Part shown: piece by piece, positions 48,425-57,262 of the stretch
Position numbering within the stretch: the stretch's first letter is position 1
How the letters are laid out: the number at the start of each line of letters is the position of its first letter
Assembly: GCF_001563225.1 (NCBI RefSeq)
Contig: NZ_CP014206.1
Coordinates: 558,001-622,000, forward strand
Length of the DNA stretch: 64,000 nt
Direction: 5' to 3'
Origin: Pseudodesulfovibrio indicus
Lineage (GTDB): Bacteria > Desulfobacterota > Desulfovibrionia > Desulfovibrionales > Desulfovibrionaceae
Notes under the pieces: model-generated
What the model was told of the DNA's origin: nothing
Seen by the model: the letters and a program-made list of their open reading frames with translations, nothing else
The model's database searches: none
Program-made: the position numbers and the translations under genes

Positions 48425-48850
48425 TCAGTACCGCCCTTCCTTGGAGGCGTTCTTGGCCTCGATGAAGGGGGTGCATTCGGTGGAGATCTTGTCCTTGAAG
48501 TGCTTCTTGACCACCTTGGCCCGGCAGCTCATGCACTTGAAGGAGACGAGACCGGCCAGGTTGGCGCTGGTCAGGCGGAATTTGCGAGGATCGTCCGCGG
48601 CCCAGTCTTCGGTGCTGTTGCCGCAGTGCTCGCAGGCCACGTCGGTGTCCACCGGATAGGGAAAATCCCAGTACTGCTGCAGGGTTTCCCAGTCGGCCAG
48701 CGGCTCGGGCTTTTCGGCCTCGGCCGGGGTGTCCCGGATGCCCAGGCAGTTCATGACCTGATCGCGAACAGCGGTCCAGGCCGGGGCCGTGAGCAGGGCT
48801 CCGATGAGGTTGCCGTCTTTGTCGAAGAGTTCGGTGATGTGGTCAGACAT
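48425..48850 (-). CDS. Zinc-ribbon hypothetical protein
   Basis: A 141-residue protein with two CxxC pairs, CEHCGNS near residue 73 and CMSCRAK near residue 108, spaced as a zinc ribbon. The N-terminus (MSDHITELFDKDGNLIGALL) resembles a small strand-rich domain. No family is recognised. It lies between parA and parB on the opposite strand, with its start 93 bases from parB, an unusual interruption of the parAB pair. It may be a lineage-specific gene of DNA or metal handling; the function is unknown. Confidence 0.8.
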   Translation of the reverse strand: MSDHITELFDKDGNLIGALLTAPAWTAVRDQVMNCLGIRDTPAEAEKPEPLADWETLQQYWDFPYPVDTDVACEHCGNSTEDWAADDPRKFRLTSANLAGLVSFKCMSCRAKVVKKHFKDKISTECTPFIEAKNASKEGRY

Positions 48851-48943
48851 GTGTGCTCCGGGGTTAGGATATGCTTCGGGGCGTTATAGGCACTACGGCC
48901 TTTTAGGGCAAGGATGAAATTTCAAGCGCGAGGAGCGTCTTAT

Positions 48944-49861
48944 ATGGCATTAGGTAACAGGGGACTTGGACGAGGGTTGGATGCGCTGCTCGGCGGCGTG
49001 CGCGAAGACGAGAAGATCACTTCCGACGCTGCAGAGGTACTCCAGATTCCGGTGGATTCCATCTCCCCCAACCCGCACCAGCCCCGGCGCGAGTTTTCCG
49101 AGGAGGGGCTGAACGACCTGGCCGCCTCCATAGGCACGCGCGGCGTGCTCCAGCCGATCCTGGTCCGCCCTCTGGGGGGCCGGAACTTCGAGTTGGTGGC
49201 GGGCGAGCGGCGGCTGCGCGCTTCCAAGCTGGCCGGGCTGACCGAAATCCCCTCCCTGGTCAGGGAGATGACCGACCAGGAAAGCCTGGCCATCGCCCTG
49301 ATCGAGAACCTGCAACGCGAGGACCTGAACGCCATTGAGGAGGCGCTCGGCTACCAGCGGTTGCAGCAGGAGTTCGGCCTGAGCCAGGATGAACTGGGCC
49401 GCCAGGTGGGCAAGAGCCGCTCCGCGGTGGCCAATGCCCTGCGGCTGCTCAACCTGCCCGCCCCGGTTCAGGCGGACATCCAGCAGGGCGTCCTGAGCGC
49501 GGGGCATGGCCGGGCGATCATGGCGATTGTTGATGCCGAACCGCAGGCCGAGCTGCACCGCCGCATCGCCGAAAACGGGCTCACCGTGCGCCAGGCCGAA
49601 GCCCAGGCGTCCTTCTTCAAGCAGAACAAGCGGCTGCCCGGCGCGGACGAAATCGGCACCCCCGCCTCCCCTTCGGAAGCCAAACCGGAGCCCAAGCCCC
49701 TGGACCCGCGTCTGGAGTCTCTCCAGGCCCAGCTTTCTGATTTGTTGGGGCTTACGGTCAAGATTTCCGGATCGACAGAAAAGGGCAAGGTGACGGTAAG
49801 TTATACTGCTGAAGATGATTTGCGGTCTGTTGCGGAAAAGCTCGGCGGCGAGTTCGCGTAA
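48944..49861 (+). CDS. parB: Chromosome partitioning protein ParB (Spo0J family)
   Basis: A 305-residue ParB. The N-terminal GLGRGLDALLGG motif contacts ParA. The CTPase/ParB box region has NPHQPRREF and GERRLRASKLAG, and the central HTH (GLSQDELGRQVGKSRSAVANAL) reads parS. The C-terminal dimerisation domain begins near residue 240. ATG 48944 is preferred over an upstream in-frame start because GAGGAG lies eight bases away and the product starts at MALGNRGLGRG, typical of the family. Two perfect parS sites lie 1.4 kb upstream. Confidence 0.95.
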   Translation: MALGNRGLGRGLDALLGGVREDEKITSDAAEVLQIPVDSISPNPHQPRREFSEEGLNDLAASIGTRGVLQPILVRPLGGRNFELVAGERRLRASKLAGLTEIPSLVREMTDQESLAIALIENLQREDLNAIEEALGYQRLQQEFGLSQDELGRQVGKSRSAVANALRLLNLPAPVQADIQQGVLSAGHGRAIMAIVDAEPQAELHRRIAENGLTVRQAEAQASFFKQNKRLPGADEIGTPASPSEAKPEPKPLDPRLESLQAQLSDLLGLTVKISGSTEKGKVTVSYTAEDDLRSVAEKLGGEFA

Positions 49862-50026
49862 ACCCCTGCCGCCTTCCCCGGAGCGGTCTTTGGGCGCAAC
49901 CCCGCCCTCATCGTGAGCGGGCCTGATCATCGGTCGTGTTACGGCAATAACGCCCTTCTCGGCAAGGGTGATGACAACTTGAAAACCACTTAAACCAACG
50001 GCAAGAAAACATTGGTTGTTTACGAT

Positions 50027-51040
50027 ATGTCACATGAAATGATGCTGGCGGCGGTCGAGTCCCTGAAGGGGCACAAGGTCATGATCATCGGTGATCTGAT
50101 GCTCGATCATTACCTCATGGGCGAGGTGGAGCGCATTTCTCCCGAAGCCCCGGTCCCCGTGGTCCGCGTGGAAAAGGAATCCTTCCTGCTGGGCGGGGCG
50201 GGCAACGTGGCCCGGAACATCGCCGATCTCGGCGGCCTGCCGCTGCTCATCGGCACCGTGGGCCGGGACCAGAACGGCGGGGTCCTCGAAAATCTCTGCA
50301 CCCAGGCAGGGCTGACCACCCGGCTCATCCACGACGGCGACCGTCCGACCACGGTCAAGACCCGGATCATCGCCCACAACCAGCAGGTGGTGCGCGTGGA
50401 CCAGGAACGGGTCGCCCCCCTCTCCCCGGACGGAATGGACCGCCTCTTCGAGCTGCTCGAATCCACCCTTGACGATTACGCGGTGATCATCCTGTCCGAT
50501 TACGGCAAGGGGTTCATTTGCAGGGAGTTCATGGACCGGTTCCTGCCCATGATCAAGGGCATGCCCACCCCGCCCAAGGTACTGGTGGACCCCAAGACCG
50601 TGAACTACGACCTGTACCAGGGCGTGGACCTGCTGACCCCCAACACCAAGGAGGCCGGCGAGGGCGCGTCCATGGTCGTGACCGGGCGAGAGTCGGTCAT
50701 CGAGGCTGGCCGGGCCATCTTCAAGCGGCTCAATTGCCGCAACCTGCTCATCACCCTCGGCCCGGACGGCATGGCGCTGTTCGAGGGAACCGACACCATC
50801 CGCCATATCCCGACCTTCGCCCGCAAGGTCTTCGACGTCACCGGAGCCGGGGACACGGTGATCGCCACCACCGCCCTGGGGCTGGCCTCGGGCATGGACC
50901 TGCTGACCGCCTGCACCCTGGCCAACTACGCGGCCGGCGTGGTCGTGGCCCAGGTGGGCGCGGCCACGGCCTCCCCTGCCGATCTCAAGGAAACCATAGA
51001 AGAATTGCCTGAACCAAAGGTGACGTACTGGAAGGAATGA
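50027..51040 (+). CDS. rfaE1: D-glycero-beta-D-manno-heptose-7-phosphate kinase (HldE N-terminal-type)
   Basis: A 337-residue PfkB-family sugar kinase that adds the 1-phosphate to heptose 7-phosphate for the lipopolysaccharide inner core. Diagnostic stretches are MIIGDLMLDHYLMGEVERISPEAP split over residues about 16-39, GGAGNVARNIADLGG, SDYGKGF, LTPNTKEAGE and the ATP/catalytic motif VTGAGDTVIA near residue 275. There is no fused cytidylyltransferase, so it is the stand-alone RfaE1 form and a separate RfaE2 would be needed. ATG 50027 has no strong ribosome binding site. The next gene overlaps or closely follows. Confidence 0.93.
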   Translation: MSHEMMLAAVESLKGHKVMIIGDLMLDHYLMGEVERISPEAPVPVVRVEKESFLLGGAGNVARNIADLGGLPLLIGTVGRDQNGGVLENLCTQAGLTTRLIHDGDRPTTVKTRIIAHNQQVVRVDQERVAPLSPDGMDRLFELLESTLDDYAVIILSDYGKGFICREFMDRFLPMIKGMPTPPKVLVDPKTVNYDLYQGVDLLTPNTKEAGEGASMVVTGRESVIEAGRAIFKRLNCRNLLITLGPDGMALFEGTDTIRHIPTFARKVFDVTGAGDTVIATTALGLASGMDLLTACTLANYAAGVVVAQVGAATASPADLKETIEELPEPKVTYWKE

Positions 51041-51066
51041 CCGGTTCGCGCCACGGAGCCAACGCC

Positions 51067-52362
51067 ATGAAGGAACTCGATTTCGCCACTCGGATAGACC
51101 ATCTCGGCAAACCGAACATCAAGAGCCCGCTGGGTAACGTGCGGTTCGTGGATGAGGGTTCGCCCGTGACCCTCATGCTCACCTCCGGCGAGCTGACGGA
51201 GCTGGATGCCGATGTTCTCCAAAAGGACTTCGAGAAGGCCGGGCCGCGCGAGCACATCTATTTCGACCCGTCCAAGGTCAAGTGCGCCATCGTCACCTGC
51301 GGCGGCATCTGCCCGGGCATCAACGACGTCATCAGGGCCATCGTCATGGAGGCCCACCACCGCTACGGCATCCGCCACGTACTCGGCATCACCAACGGGC
51401 TGCGCGGGTTCATCCCAGAGTACGGCTACGACGTGAAGTCGCTGACCCCTGAGGTCGTGTCCCACATCCACCAGTTCGGCGGAACCATCCTCGGCTCGTC
51501 GCGCGGGTTGCAGGAGGCCGAGGAGATCGTTGACTCCCTGGAGCGGCTCAACGTCAACATCCTCTTCGTCATCGGCGGCGACGGGGCCATGCGCGCCGCC
51601 AAATCCATCGTCGAGGAAGTTTCACAGCGCAAGCGGAAGATCGCGGTCATCGGCATCCCCAAGACCATCGACAACGACATCAACTTCATCACCCGCTCCT
51701 TCGGCTTCGACACCGCGGTGGAAAAGGGGGCGGAGGTCATTCAGTGCGCCCACGTCGAGGCCACGGGCGTGGACATGGGCGTCGGCCTGGTCAAGCTCAT
51801 GGGCCGCGAGGCCGGGTTCATCGCGGCCCAGGCCACCCTGGCCATGCAGGAGGTCAACTTCCTCCTGGTCCCGGAGGTCCCCTTCACCCTGGAAGGCCAA
51901 GGCGGTTTGCTGGAGGCCGTTGAAAAGCGGCTGAAGGAGCGCAAGCACTCGCTGATCGTCTGCGCCGAGGGCGCCGGTCAGGACCTGGTGGGCGGCGAAC
52001 CGGAGCGTGATCCGTCCGGCAACCCCAAGCTGGGCGACATCTGCGGCCTGATCCAGCAGAGCCTCAAGAACCATTTCAACGACAAGGGCCAGGAGATCAA
52101 CCTGAAATTCATTGATCCCAGCTATTTGATCCGTTCTGTCCCGGCCAATGCCAGCGACCGGGTCTATTGCGGATTCCTCGGTCAGAACGCCATGCACGCG
52201 GCCATGGCCGGAAAGACCGGCATGGTCATCACCCGGCTCAAGTCGAGCATGGTCCACCTGCCGCTGGACCTGGTGGCCGTGAAGCGGCGGCGCATCAATA
52301 CCAACTCCGACTGGTGGTGCTCCGTCATGGAGGCCACGGGTCAGCGCGAGTACATGAAGTAG
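51067..52362 (+). CDS. 6-phosphofructokinase, group related to PPi-dependent enzymes but with ATP-type motif
   Basis: A 431-residue phosphofructokinase of glycolysis. The long N-terminus before TCGGICPGINDVIR and PKTIDNDINFITRSFGFDTA place it with the TP0108-like/long PFK branch. GGDGAMRAA has Gly where strictly PPi-dependent enzymes have Asp (GGDDS), pointing to ATP as phosphoryl donor, while KTIDND (Lys) is the PPi-like residue; this combination is known from ATP-using members such as the trypanosome enzyme. ATG 51067 is chosen for GGAG eight bases upstream; ATG 51037, overlapping the kinase stop as ATGA, is the alternative. Confidence 0.88.
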   Translation: MKELDFATRIDHLGKPNIKSPLGNVRFVDEGSPVTLMLTSGELTELDADVLQKDFEKAGPREHIYFDPSKVKCAIVTCGGICPGINDVIRAIVMEAHHRYGIRHVLGITNGLRGFIPEYGYDVKSLTPEVVSHIHQFGGTILGSSRGLQEAEEIVDSLERLNVNILFVIGGDGAMRAAKSIVEEVSQRKRKIAVIGIPKTIDNDINFITRSFGFDTAVEKGAEVIQCAHVEATGVDMGVGLVKLMGREAGFIAAQATLAMQEVNFLLVPEVPFTLEGQGGLLEAVEKRLKERKHSLIVCAEGAGQDLVGGEPERDPSGNPKLGDICGLIQQSLKNHFNDKGQEINLKFIDPSYLIRSVPANASDRVYCGFLGQNAMHAAMAGKTGMVITRLKSSMVHLPLDLVAVKRRRINTNSDWWCSVMEATGQREYMK

Positions 52363-52461
52363 CTCAGCTACCTACCCGCTCTCCCTTCAAAGGATACCAA
52401 TGGGATACATAAGATTGTGGGGTGACGGTGCACCCGGTGTGCGGCCGGAAAAAAGTACAAA

Positions 52462-52490
52462 AAAAGGGGGCGCGAAGCCCCCTTTTGCAT
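52462..52490. terminator. Bidirectional terminator between phosphofructokinase and the 134-residue gene
   Basis: AAAAGGGGGC (52462-52471) pairs with GCCCCCTTTT (52477-52486), with A-rich and T-rich flanks. Confidence 0.85.
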
Positions 52491-52507
52491 GTCGATGGCG
52501 GTGAAAA

Positions 52508-52912
52508 CTATTCGTTTGCGGCGAGGCGGCGGCGGACCTGCTCGGAAACCTGGCTGCCAGTGCTCTCCTTTTCGGACTCCATGGCCACGGCCAGGAGCTC
52601 GAAGAGCTGGTCATAACTGAATTCGAGGCTGAGGCTGCCGTTGGTCACGATGCAGGACTCCTCGCGCTCCTCAACGCGGTACGCACGGCGCTCGCGGGCA
52701 TGACCGATGGCGGAGATGATGCCGTAGGCGAGCTTTCCGTCCTCGCCCCTGTACAGCTTCTCCATGGTCAACATGCCGGTGCCGTCGTCGAAATACATCT
52801 CTTCGCCGATGAGATGGCCGGTGACGTCGATGTCCTGGCCGAAATCATTGGGAAGGTTCACGTTGAGGATAGGGTCGTTTCCGTCGTGACCGCCTACCAT
52901 TCTTTTCGACAT
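52508..52912 (-). CDS. Conserved hypothetical protein (134 residues)
   Basis: A 134-residue soluble protein starting at ATG 52912, with AAGGAGAGAGG upstream. It is acidic overall (MYFDDGTGMLTMEKLYRGED, then REESCIVTNGSLSLEF) with no signal peptide, membrane segment or metal motif. I do not recognise the family. It lies 10 bases downstream of the excisionase-like gene and is surely co-transcribed with it, so it may be regulated by or act with that DNA-binding protein. Confidence 0.75.
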   Translation of the reverse strand: MSKRMVGGHDGNDPILNVNLPNDFGQDIDVTGHLIGEEMYFDDGTGMLTMEKLYRGEDGKLAYGIISAIGHARERRAYRVEEREESCIVTNGSLSLEFSYDQLFELLAVAMESEKESTGSQVSEQVRRRLAANE

Positions 52913-52922
52913 GCCTCTCTCC

Positions 52923-53174
52923 TTAATCCAGTGGGAGTTTGAACTGATCCGGCTCCCGTTCCTTTTTGCCCGTTGGAACAGGCGCATTCATTCCACTCTC
53001 GATGAATTCCATCAAGCTTTGTTCCGGTACCCGCCATTGGGACCCGATCTTCACGGCCTTGATGTCGCCGCCCGTGATCAACCTGTAGGCAGTCCGCTGA
53101 TGGACCCGCAAATAGTCCGCGACCTCACGCACGGTGAGGAGTTTGGGCGGCTTGGGAACATCTCTGCTGTCCAT
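52923..53174 (-). CDS. Excisionase-family (MerR-like winged helix) DNA-binding protein
   Basis: An 83-residue protein whose central part is a HTH_17 domain: LLTVREVADYLRVHQRTAYRLI (HTH, about 12-33) and VKIGSQWRVPEQSLMEFI (wing and following helix). Such domains occur in phage excisionases and in small transcription factors. No integrase, phage or plasmid gene is nearby, so a regulatory role is likelier than excision. A basic Pro-rich tail follows. It leads the two-gene unit with the 134-residue protein. Confidence 0.85.
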   Translation of the reverse strand: MDSRDVPKPPKLLTVREVADYLRVHQRTAYRLITGGDIKAVKIGSQWRVPEQSLMEFIESGMNAPVPTGKKEREPDQFKLPLD

Positions 53175-53207
53175 AATGTCACAATCTTACCTACGATGTT
53201 CATTCAT

Positions 53208-53275
53208 TGACATAAGGTGTCAAAGATTGTCAACAAAGTACAACGCTGTGCAACAATCTCTAGAAAAAATCTAGA
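53208..53275. promoter_or_regulatory. Upstream regulatory region of the excisionase-like gene with several palindromes
   Basis: The palindrome TGACATAAGGTGTCA (53208-53222) lies 34 bases before the start codon. GATTGT (53225-53230) and ACAATC (53253-53258) form an interrupted inverted repeat. The 17-bp TCTAGA-N5-TCTAGA (53259-53275) matches the site at 15593. On the minus strand TTGACA (53233-53228) can serve as a -35. The wider stretch 53276-53653 is AT-rich for this genome and shows no gene I can support. Confidence 0.45.
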
Positions 53276-53653
53276 CAACGACCTAAAGAACGATATTACG
53301 GGAAGTTGTTGTTAATTACGGAAGGCATATCAGATTTCCGGCCAAAAAATAATGGGGAAAAGCCACAAATCAGACTTTTTCTTTACGGCCGGGTTACCGC
53401 ACGCGGACGGAAAGAACTACACGGATAGACCCGTCCGGTCAAATGGAAGTTTGAATAAATTATAGAGGAATTTTAGAGTGTTGTTTAAACGGCTCTATGC
53501 GGACTGGATCCGGGAACAAAACCCGTGCATCTTGCTTGGAGGCGGTTGAAGAACAGGGTTCGAGCGTGAAGAGCCAACTCCCGGCACAGACTGAATATAG
53601 TGGAATGCATTGCTTGGAGAAGCTTTTGCGGATGGTTGTGGAGAGGGGTAAGG

Positions 53654-54127
53654 TCAGTGGTCTACTTCGTCCAGGAGGACGAGCACGGTTTCCTGAAGGT
53701 CGTCTTCGAGGCGTCCGGTCATTTGTTTAAGAATTCTGCGGAAGTATTTTCGGTCATTGATGGTCAGCCCCTGGTTGACCACGGACTGGAGGTCGTCGAT
53801 GGCGGCCAGCACGATTTTTTGCAGCCCCCTGCCCTGTTGCGTGAGGCGGATAACGGTCTGTCTCCGGTCCTTGGGGTTTCGGGTTCTGGTCAAGAGCCCG
53901 TCCCGTTCCATGCGGGCCAGGGAATTGGACAGCGTGGCCTGCTCCACGTCGAGCAGGCCGTGCAGCGCCTTCTGGGTCACGCCGTCCTTTGCCCACAATC
54001 GGAAAAGAATATCCAGATAGCCGGGCAGGACCCCGTGCGGTTGGAGCCGATTGGCCAAGGCCCGCGCATAGAGGCGGTTGAACTTGGCCATGGAGGAAGC
54101 GAACTGATGTTCCGCGTTGTAATCCAC
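53654..54127 (-). CDS. MarR-family transcriptional regulator
   Basis: A 157-residue winged-helix regulator. The core GVTQKALHGLLDVEQATLSN (recognition helix region, about 51-70), then LARMERDGLLTRTRNPKDRRQTVIRLT containing the Asp-x-Arg wing motif, is typical of MarR. Flanking helices form the dimer. It is divergent from the MATE pump gene with 180 bases between starts, so it is probably the repressor of that pump and of itself. No clean palindrome stands out in the gap. Confidence 0.93.
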   Translation of the reverse strand: MDYNAEHQFASSMAKFNRLYARALANRLQPHGVLPGYLDILFRLWAKDGVTQKALHGLLDVEQATLSNSLARMERDGLLTRTRNPKDRRQTVIRLTQQGRGLQKIVLAAIDDLQSVVNQGLTINDRKYFRRILKQMTGRLEDDLQETVLVLLDEVDH

Positions 54128-54307
54128 GTTTTTCCCTAGGATTTTGGTTTGGTGCAGGAAAATATATAGCAGGCTGTAGGCCGTATCTCAAGCGCCAAGT
54201 TTTGGCTGAATCCGCTTTACCTCCGGAATGAGGCGGTATAGGTTGCACTGGGGGTATGAACCCTTGCCTCCAACTAGGTTTGGCCCGAGGGCCAAGGATC
54301 AACTATC

Positions 54308-55708
54308 ATGATGAGTTTAAAGAAGCGCTGGAGTGCGCGAGCCGGCTACCGGGAGGCCCTGCAAATTGGCCTGCCCCTGGTAATCAGCATGATCTCCAAT
54401 ACGGTGATGACCTTCACCGACCGTATTTTCCTGGGAAATTATTCGTTGGAGTCGCTGGCGGCATCGGTCCCGGCCAGCATCGCCGCGTTCCTGTTCCTCT
54501 CCTTCTTCATGGGCGTGAGCGAGTACGTGAACGTCTTCATCGCCCAGTACACCGGTTCGTGCCGACACCACGACGTGGGGCGGGCGCTGTGGCAGGGCAT
54601 CTGGTTCGCCATCCCGTCCGGCATCTTCCTGGCCCTGCTCTGTTTGGTGGCCGATCCCCTGTTCCGGCTCGGCGGCCATCCGGCGGAGGTCCAGCGGCTG
54701 GAGGTGATCTATTTCCAGATCCTGACCGTGGGCAGCGGGCCGTTCCTGCTCGGCGTGTGCCTGTCCAACTTCTTTGCCGGGCGCGGGTTGACCAAGCCGG
54801 TCATGCTCATCAGCATCTGCTCGGTGATCATCAATATCCCGCTGGATTACTGTCTGATCAACGGCGTTGGGCCGTTCCCCGAGCTGGGCATCGCCGGGGC
54901 GGGCATCGCCACCGTGGTCGGGTTCACTCTGCCCATGGTCGTCTATTCGGTGCTGATCTTCACCCGCGAGAACGAGAAGCAGTTCCGGGTCCTGTCCGCC
55001 TGGCGGTTCGACCGCGATCTGTTCGGCCGGTTTCTGTACTACGGCTTGCCGGGTGGGGTTGAGTTCTTTCTCGATATCTTCGCCATCTCCTTCTTCGTCT
55101 TCATGATCGGGCGGTTCGGGCCGGTGGAGCTGGCCTCGACCAACGCGGTCTTCTCCATCTACAACCTGGCCTTCCTGCCGACCCTCGGTCTGCACGTGGC
55201 GGCCTCGATCATGGTCGGGCAGGCCATGGGCGACCGCCAGCCGGACCGGGCGGCCTTTGCCACCCATTCCGTGCTCCACCTGGCCATGGGCTACATGGGG
55301 GTGATGGCCCTGCTGTTCGTGTGCTTCCCGGACATGCTCATGAACCTGTTCCGGTCCCGGAACGACGTGGGCGATTTCGACGCGGTGCTGCGGATGGGCG
55401 TGGTCCTCATGCGCTACTGCGCGGTGTTCACGCTCATCGACGCCGTGGCCATCGTCTACGTGGGCGGGCTCAAGGGCGCGGGCGACACCCGGTACACCAT
55501 GCTGGTCATGGGCTGCGCGTCCCTGGCGTGCATCGTCGGGCCGCTGATCGTCCTGCACCATCTGGGCCTGACCTCCATCCACGGACCCTGGATCTGTCTG
55601 CTGCTGTACGTCATGGTCCTGGCGACCGCCTTCGCGGTCCGGTTCCGCAAGGGGCCTTGGCGGCGCATCGACCTCATAGGAAGGAACGCGAAGCCCGAAA
55701 GAGGTTGA
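54308..55708 (+). CDS. MATE-family multidrug efflux transporter
   Basis: A 466-residue membrane protein with 12 predicted helices in two homologous halves (PLVISMISNTVMTFTDRIFL opens the first; PGGVEFFLDIFAISFFVFMI opens the second), the NorM-like MATE arrangement. Such pumps export cationic drugs in exchange for sodium ions or protons. The substrate cannot be predicted. Divergence from a marR gene supports drug- or metabolite-responsive control. Start at ATG 54308 (MMSLKKRW). The larE gene begins 31 bases after its stop. Confidence 0.92.
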   Translation: MMSLKKRWSARAGYREALQIGLPLVISMISNTVMTFTDRIFLGNYSLESLAASVPASIAAFLFLSFFMGVSEYVNVFIAQYTGSCRHHDVGRALWQGIWFAIPSGIFLALLCLVADPLFRLGGHPAEVQRLEVIYFQILTVGSGPFLLGVCLSNFFAGRGLTKPVMLISICSVIINIPLDYCLINGVGPFPELGIAGAGIATVVGFTLPMVVYSVLIFTRENEKQFRVLSAWRFDRDLFGRFLYYGLPGGVEFFLDIFAISFFVFMIGRFGPVELASTNAVFSIYNLAFLPTLGLHVAASIMVGQAMGDRQPDRAAFATHSVLHLAMGYMGVMALLFVCFPDMLMNLFRSRNDVGDFDAVLRMGVVLMRYCAVFTLIDAVAIVYVGGLKGAGDTRYTMLVMGCASLACIVGPLIVLHHLGLTSIHGPWICLLLYVMVLATAFAVRFRKGPWRRIDLIGRNAKPERG

Positions 55709-55739
55709 ACCTCTCAAGGCCGTGGGCTAACTTAACCGT

Positions 55740-56501
55740 ATGACACTTGAAAGCCTTGTTTTCAGCATCCGGAATCTGGCGGGCATGGAGCGGCAGGGGG
55801 CGGTGGCATTTTCCGGGGGCGTGGACAGCGCCCTCGTTGCTGCCGCAACGCAGAGAGCTCTGGGCCATCGGGCAGTTGCCTGCACCGTGGTCAGCGAGTT
55901 GACCACGGGGCGCGATCTGTTGCGGGCTTCCGAGGCCGCCGCGGCCATCGGCATACGGCACATCGAGCTGCCGGTCTCCGCCCTGGCCGTGGCCGGTGTG
56001 CGGCGAAACCAGTCCGATCGCTGCTACCACTGCAAACAGCTGGTCTTTCGTACCATTCAGGAGGCGGTGGGCGATTCGGCGCTGCTCTTGGACGGGACCA
56101 ATGACGAGGACGATCCGGCCCGGCCGGGCATGAAGGCCGCCCTCGAATTCGGGGTTTTTTCCGGGCTCAAGAAGAGCGGGCTGCGCAAGGCCGACGTTCG
56201 CAGGCTGGCGCGGGAAATCGGGTTGCCCAACTGGGACGCCCACTCCGAGAGCTGCCTGGCCACCCGCGTCAGGGAGGGGCAGGAGCTCTCGGTGGAGATC
56301 CTGACCGGCATCGAGGCCATGGAGAGCCGGCTCGACGAGTTCGGTGTCCACACGGCCAGGGTGCGCATTGATAATCTGGTGGCAACCGTGGAGTTTGAAC
56401 CACAATACTCTGAAATTATGGAAACAAATCGTGATAATATCGTGGCGCAGGCGCGCCGCTTAGGGTTGAGATCATGCCTCTTCAAGGAGTGGCGGGGATG
56501 A
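55740..56501 (+). CDS. larE: LarE, sulfur transferase for nickel-pincer cofactor synthesis
   Basis: A 253-residue PP-loop protein that adenylates and then sulfurates the biscarboxylated pyridinium intermediate of the nickel-pincer cofactor. The PP-loop SGGVDSALVA is at residues 25-34. Three cysteines stand at the expected sites: Cys95 and Cys98 in CYHCKQ and Cys172 in ESCLATR. Single-Cys LarE enzymes sacrifice their own sulfur, while three-Cys forms are reported to hold a [4Fe-4S] cluster and act catalytically, so this is probably the latter. Its end overlaps larB by four bases. Confidence 0.93.
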   Translation: MTLESLVFSIRNLAGMERQGAVAFSGGVDSALVAAATQRALGHRAVACTVVSELTTGRDLLRASEAAAAIGIRHIELPVSALAVAGVRRNQSDRCYHCKQLVFRTIQEAVGDSALLLDGTNDEDDPARPGMKAALEFGVFSGLKKSGLRKADVRRLAREIGLPNWDAHSESCLATRVREGQELSVEILTGIEAMESRLDEFGVHTARVRIDNLVATVEFEPQYSEIMETNRDNIVAQARRLGLRSCLFKEWRG

Positions 56502-57262
56502 GTCTTGACCGTTTGCTCGACGATTTCGAGGCGGGCCGCATCACCAGGGAACAGCTCAAGCGGGAGATGTCGGGCAGCGCCTTCATCGACGTTGGTTGCG
56601 CCAAACTCGATCATCACCGGGCCGAACGTACGGGCGGTCCAGAGGTGGTCTATTGCGAAGGCAAGAGCCCCGATCAGGTGGCCGTGATCTTTGATCGGTT
56701 GCTGCGCGCCAACGGCCGGGTGCTGGGAACCCGCGCCGGTCGCGAACATTTCGAGGCCGTGAGCGGCCTGGATAACGCGCGTTTCGATCCGGTTTCGCGG
56801 TTGATCACGGCCGGATCATCGGCGGTCGACCTGGAAGGCAAGGTAGTGGTCGTGTCGGCCGGGACTTCGGACACGCCCGTGGCCGAGGAGGCCGCCGGTA
56901 CCGCCGAATTCCTGGGGAGTTTTGTCGTCCGGCACTTCGACTGCGGCGTGGCGGGCATCCACCGGCTGTTCTCGGTCATGGGCGAAATCAACGACGCCTC
57001 CGTGATCATCGCCGTGGCGGGCATGGAAGGGGCGCTTCCCTCGGTCATCGGCGGGCTGGCCCTGCCGCCCATCGTGGCCGTGCCGACCAGCGTGGGCTAC
57101 GGGGCGAATTTCCAGGGGCTGGCTCCCCTGCTGACCATGATGAACTCGTGCGCGCCCGGCGTGGGCGTGGTGAACATCGACAACGGATTCGGCGCCGGCT
57201 ACCTGGCGCACAAGATAAACATGCTCGCCCTTGGGGGCGGACAACGGACGGAGCGCGCGTGA
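56498..57262 (+). CDS. larB: LarB, pyridinium-3,5-biscarboxylic acid mononucleotide synthase
   Basis: A 254-residue protein homologous to PurE in its C-terminal half, carboxylating nicotinic acid adenine dinucleotide as the first step of the nickel-pincer cofactor pathway. PurE-like stretches are VVVSAGTSDTPVAEEAA, IIAVAGMEGALPSVIGGL and VAVPTSVGYG. ATG 56498 forms an ATGA overlap with the larE stop and has AAGGAG eight bases upstream. It is coupled to larC through a GTGA overlap at its end. Confidence 0.93.
   Translation: MSLDRLLDDFEAGRITREQLKREMSGSAFIDVGCAKLDHHRAERTGGPEVVYCEGKSPDQVAVIFDRLLRANGRVLGTRAGREHFEAVSGLDNARFDPVSRLITAGSSAVDLEGKVVVVSAGTSDTPVAEEAAGTAEFLGSFVVRHFDCGVAGIHRLFSVMGEINDASVIIAVAGMEGALPSVIGGLALPPIVAVPTSVGYGANFQGLAPLLTMMNSCAPGVGVVNIDNGFGAGYLAHKINMLALGGGQRTERA

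Noticed and set aside
52923-53174. Excisionase-like gene taken as evidence of a prophage or integrative element
   Set aside because: No integrase, attachment repeats or phage genes nearby; HTH_17 proteins are common as plain regulators.
53500-53640. Possible tRNA from a GGGTTCGAGC string
   Set aside because: No matching acceptor stem or anticodon arm can be drawn around it.
53497-53730. 77-codon open frame upstream of and overlapping the MarR gene end
   Set aside because: No ribosome binding site and codon pattern unlike the neighbours; it overlaps the certain marR gene on the other strand.
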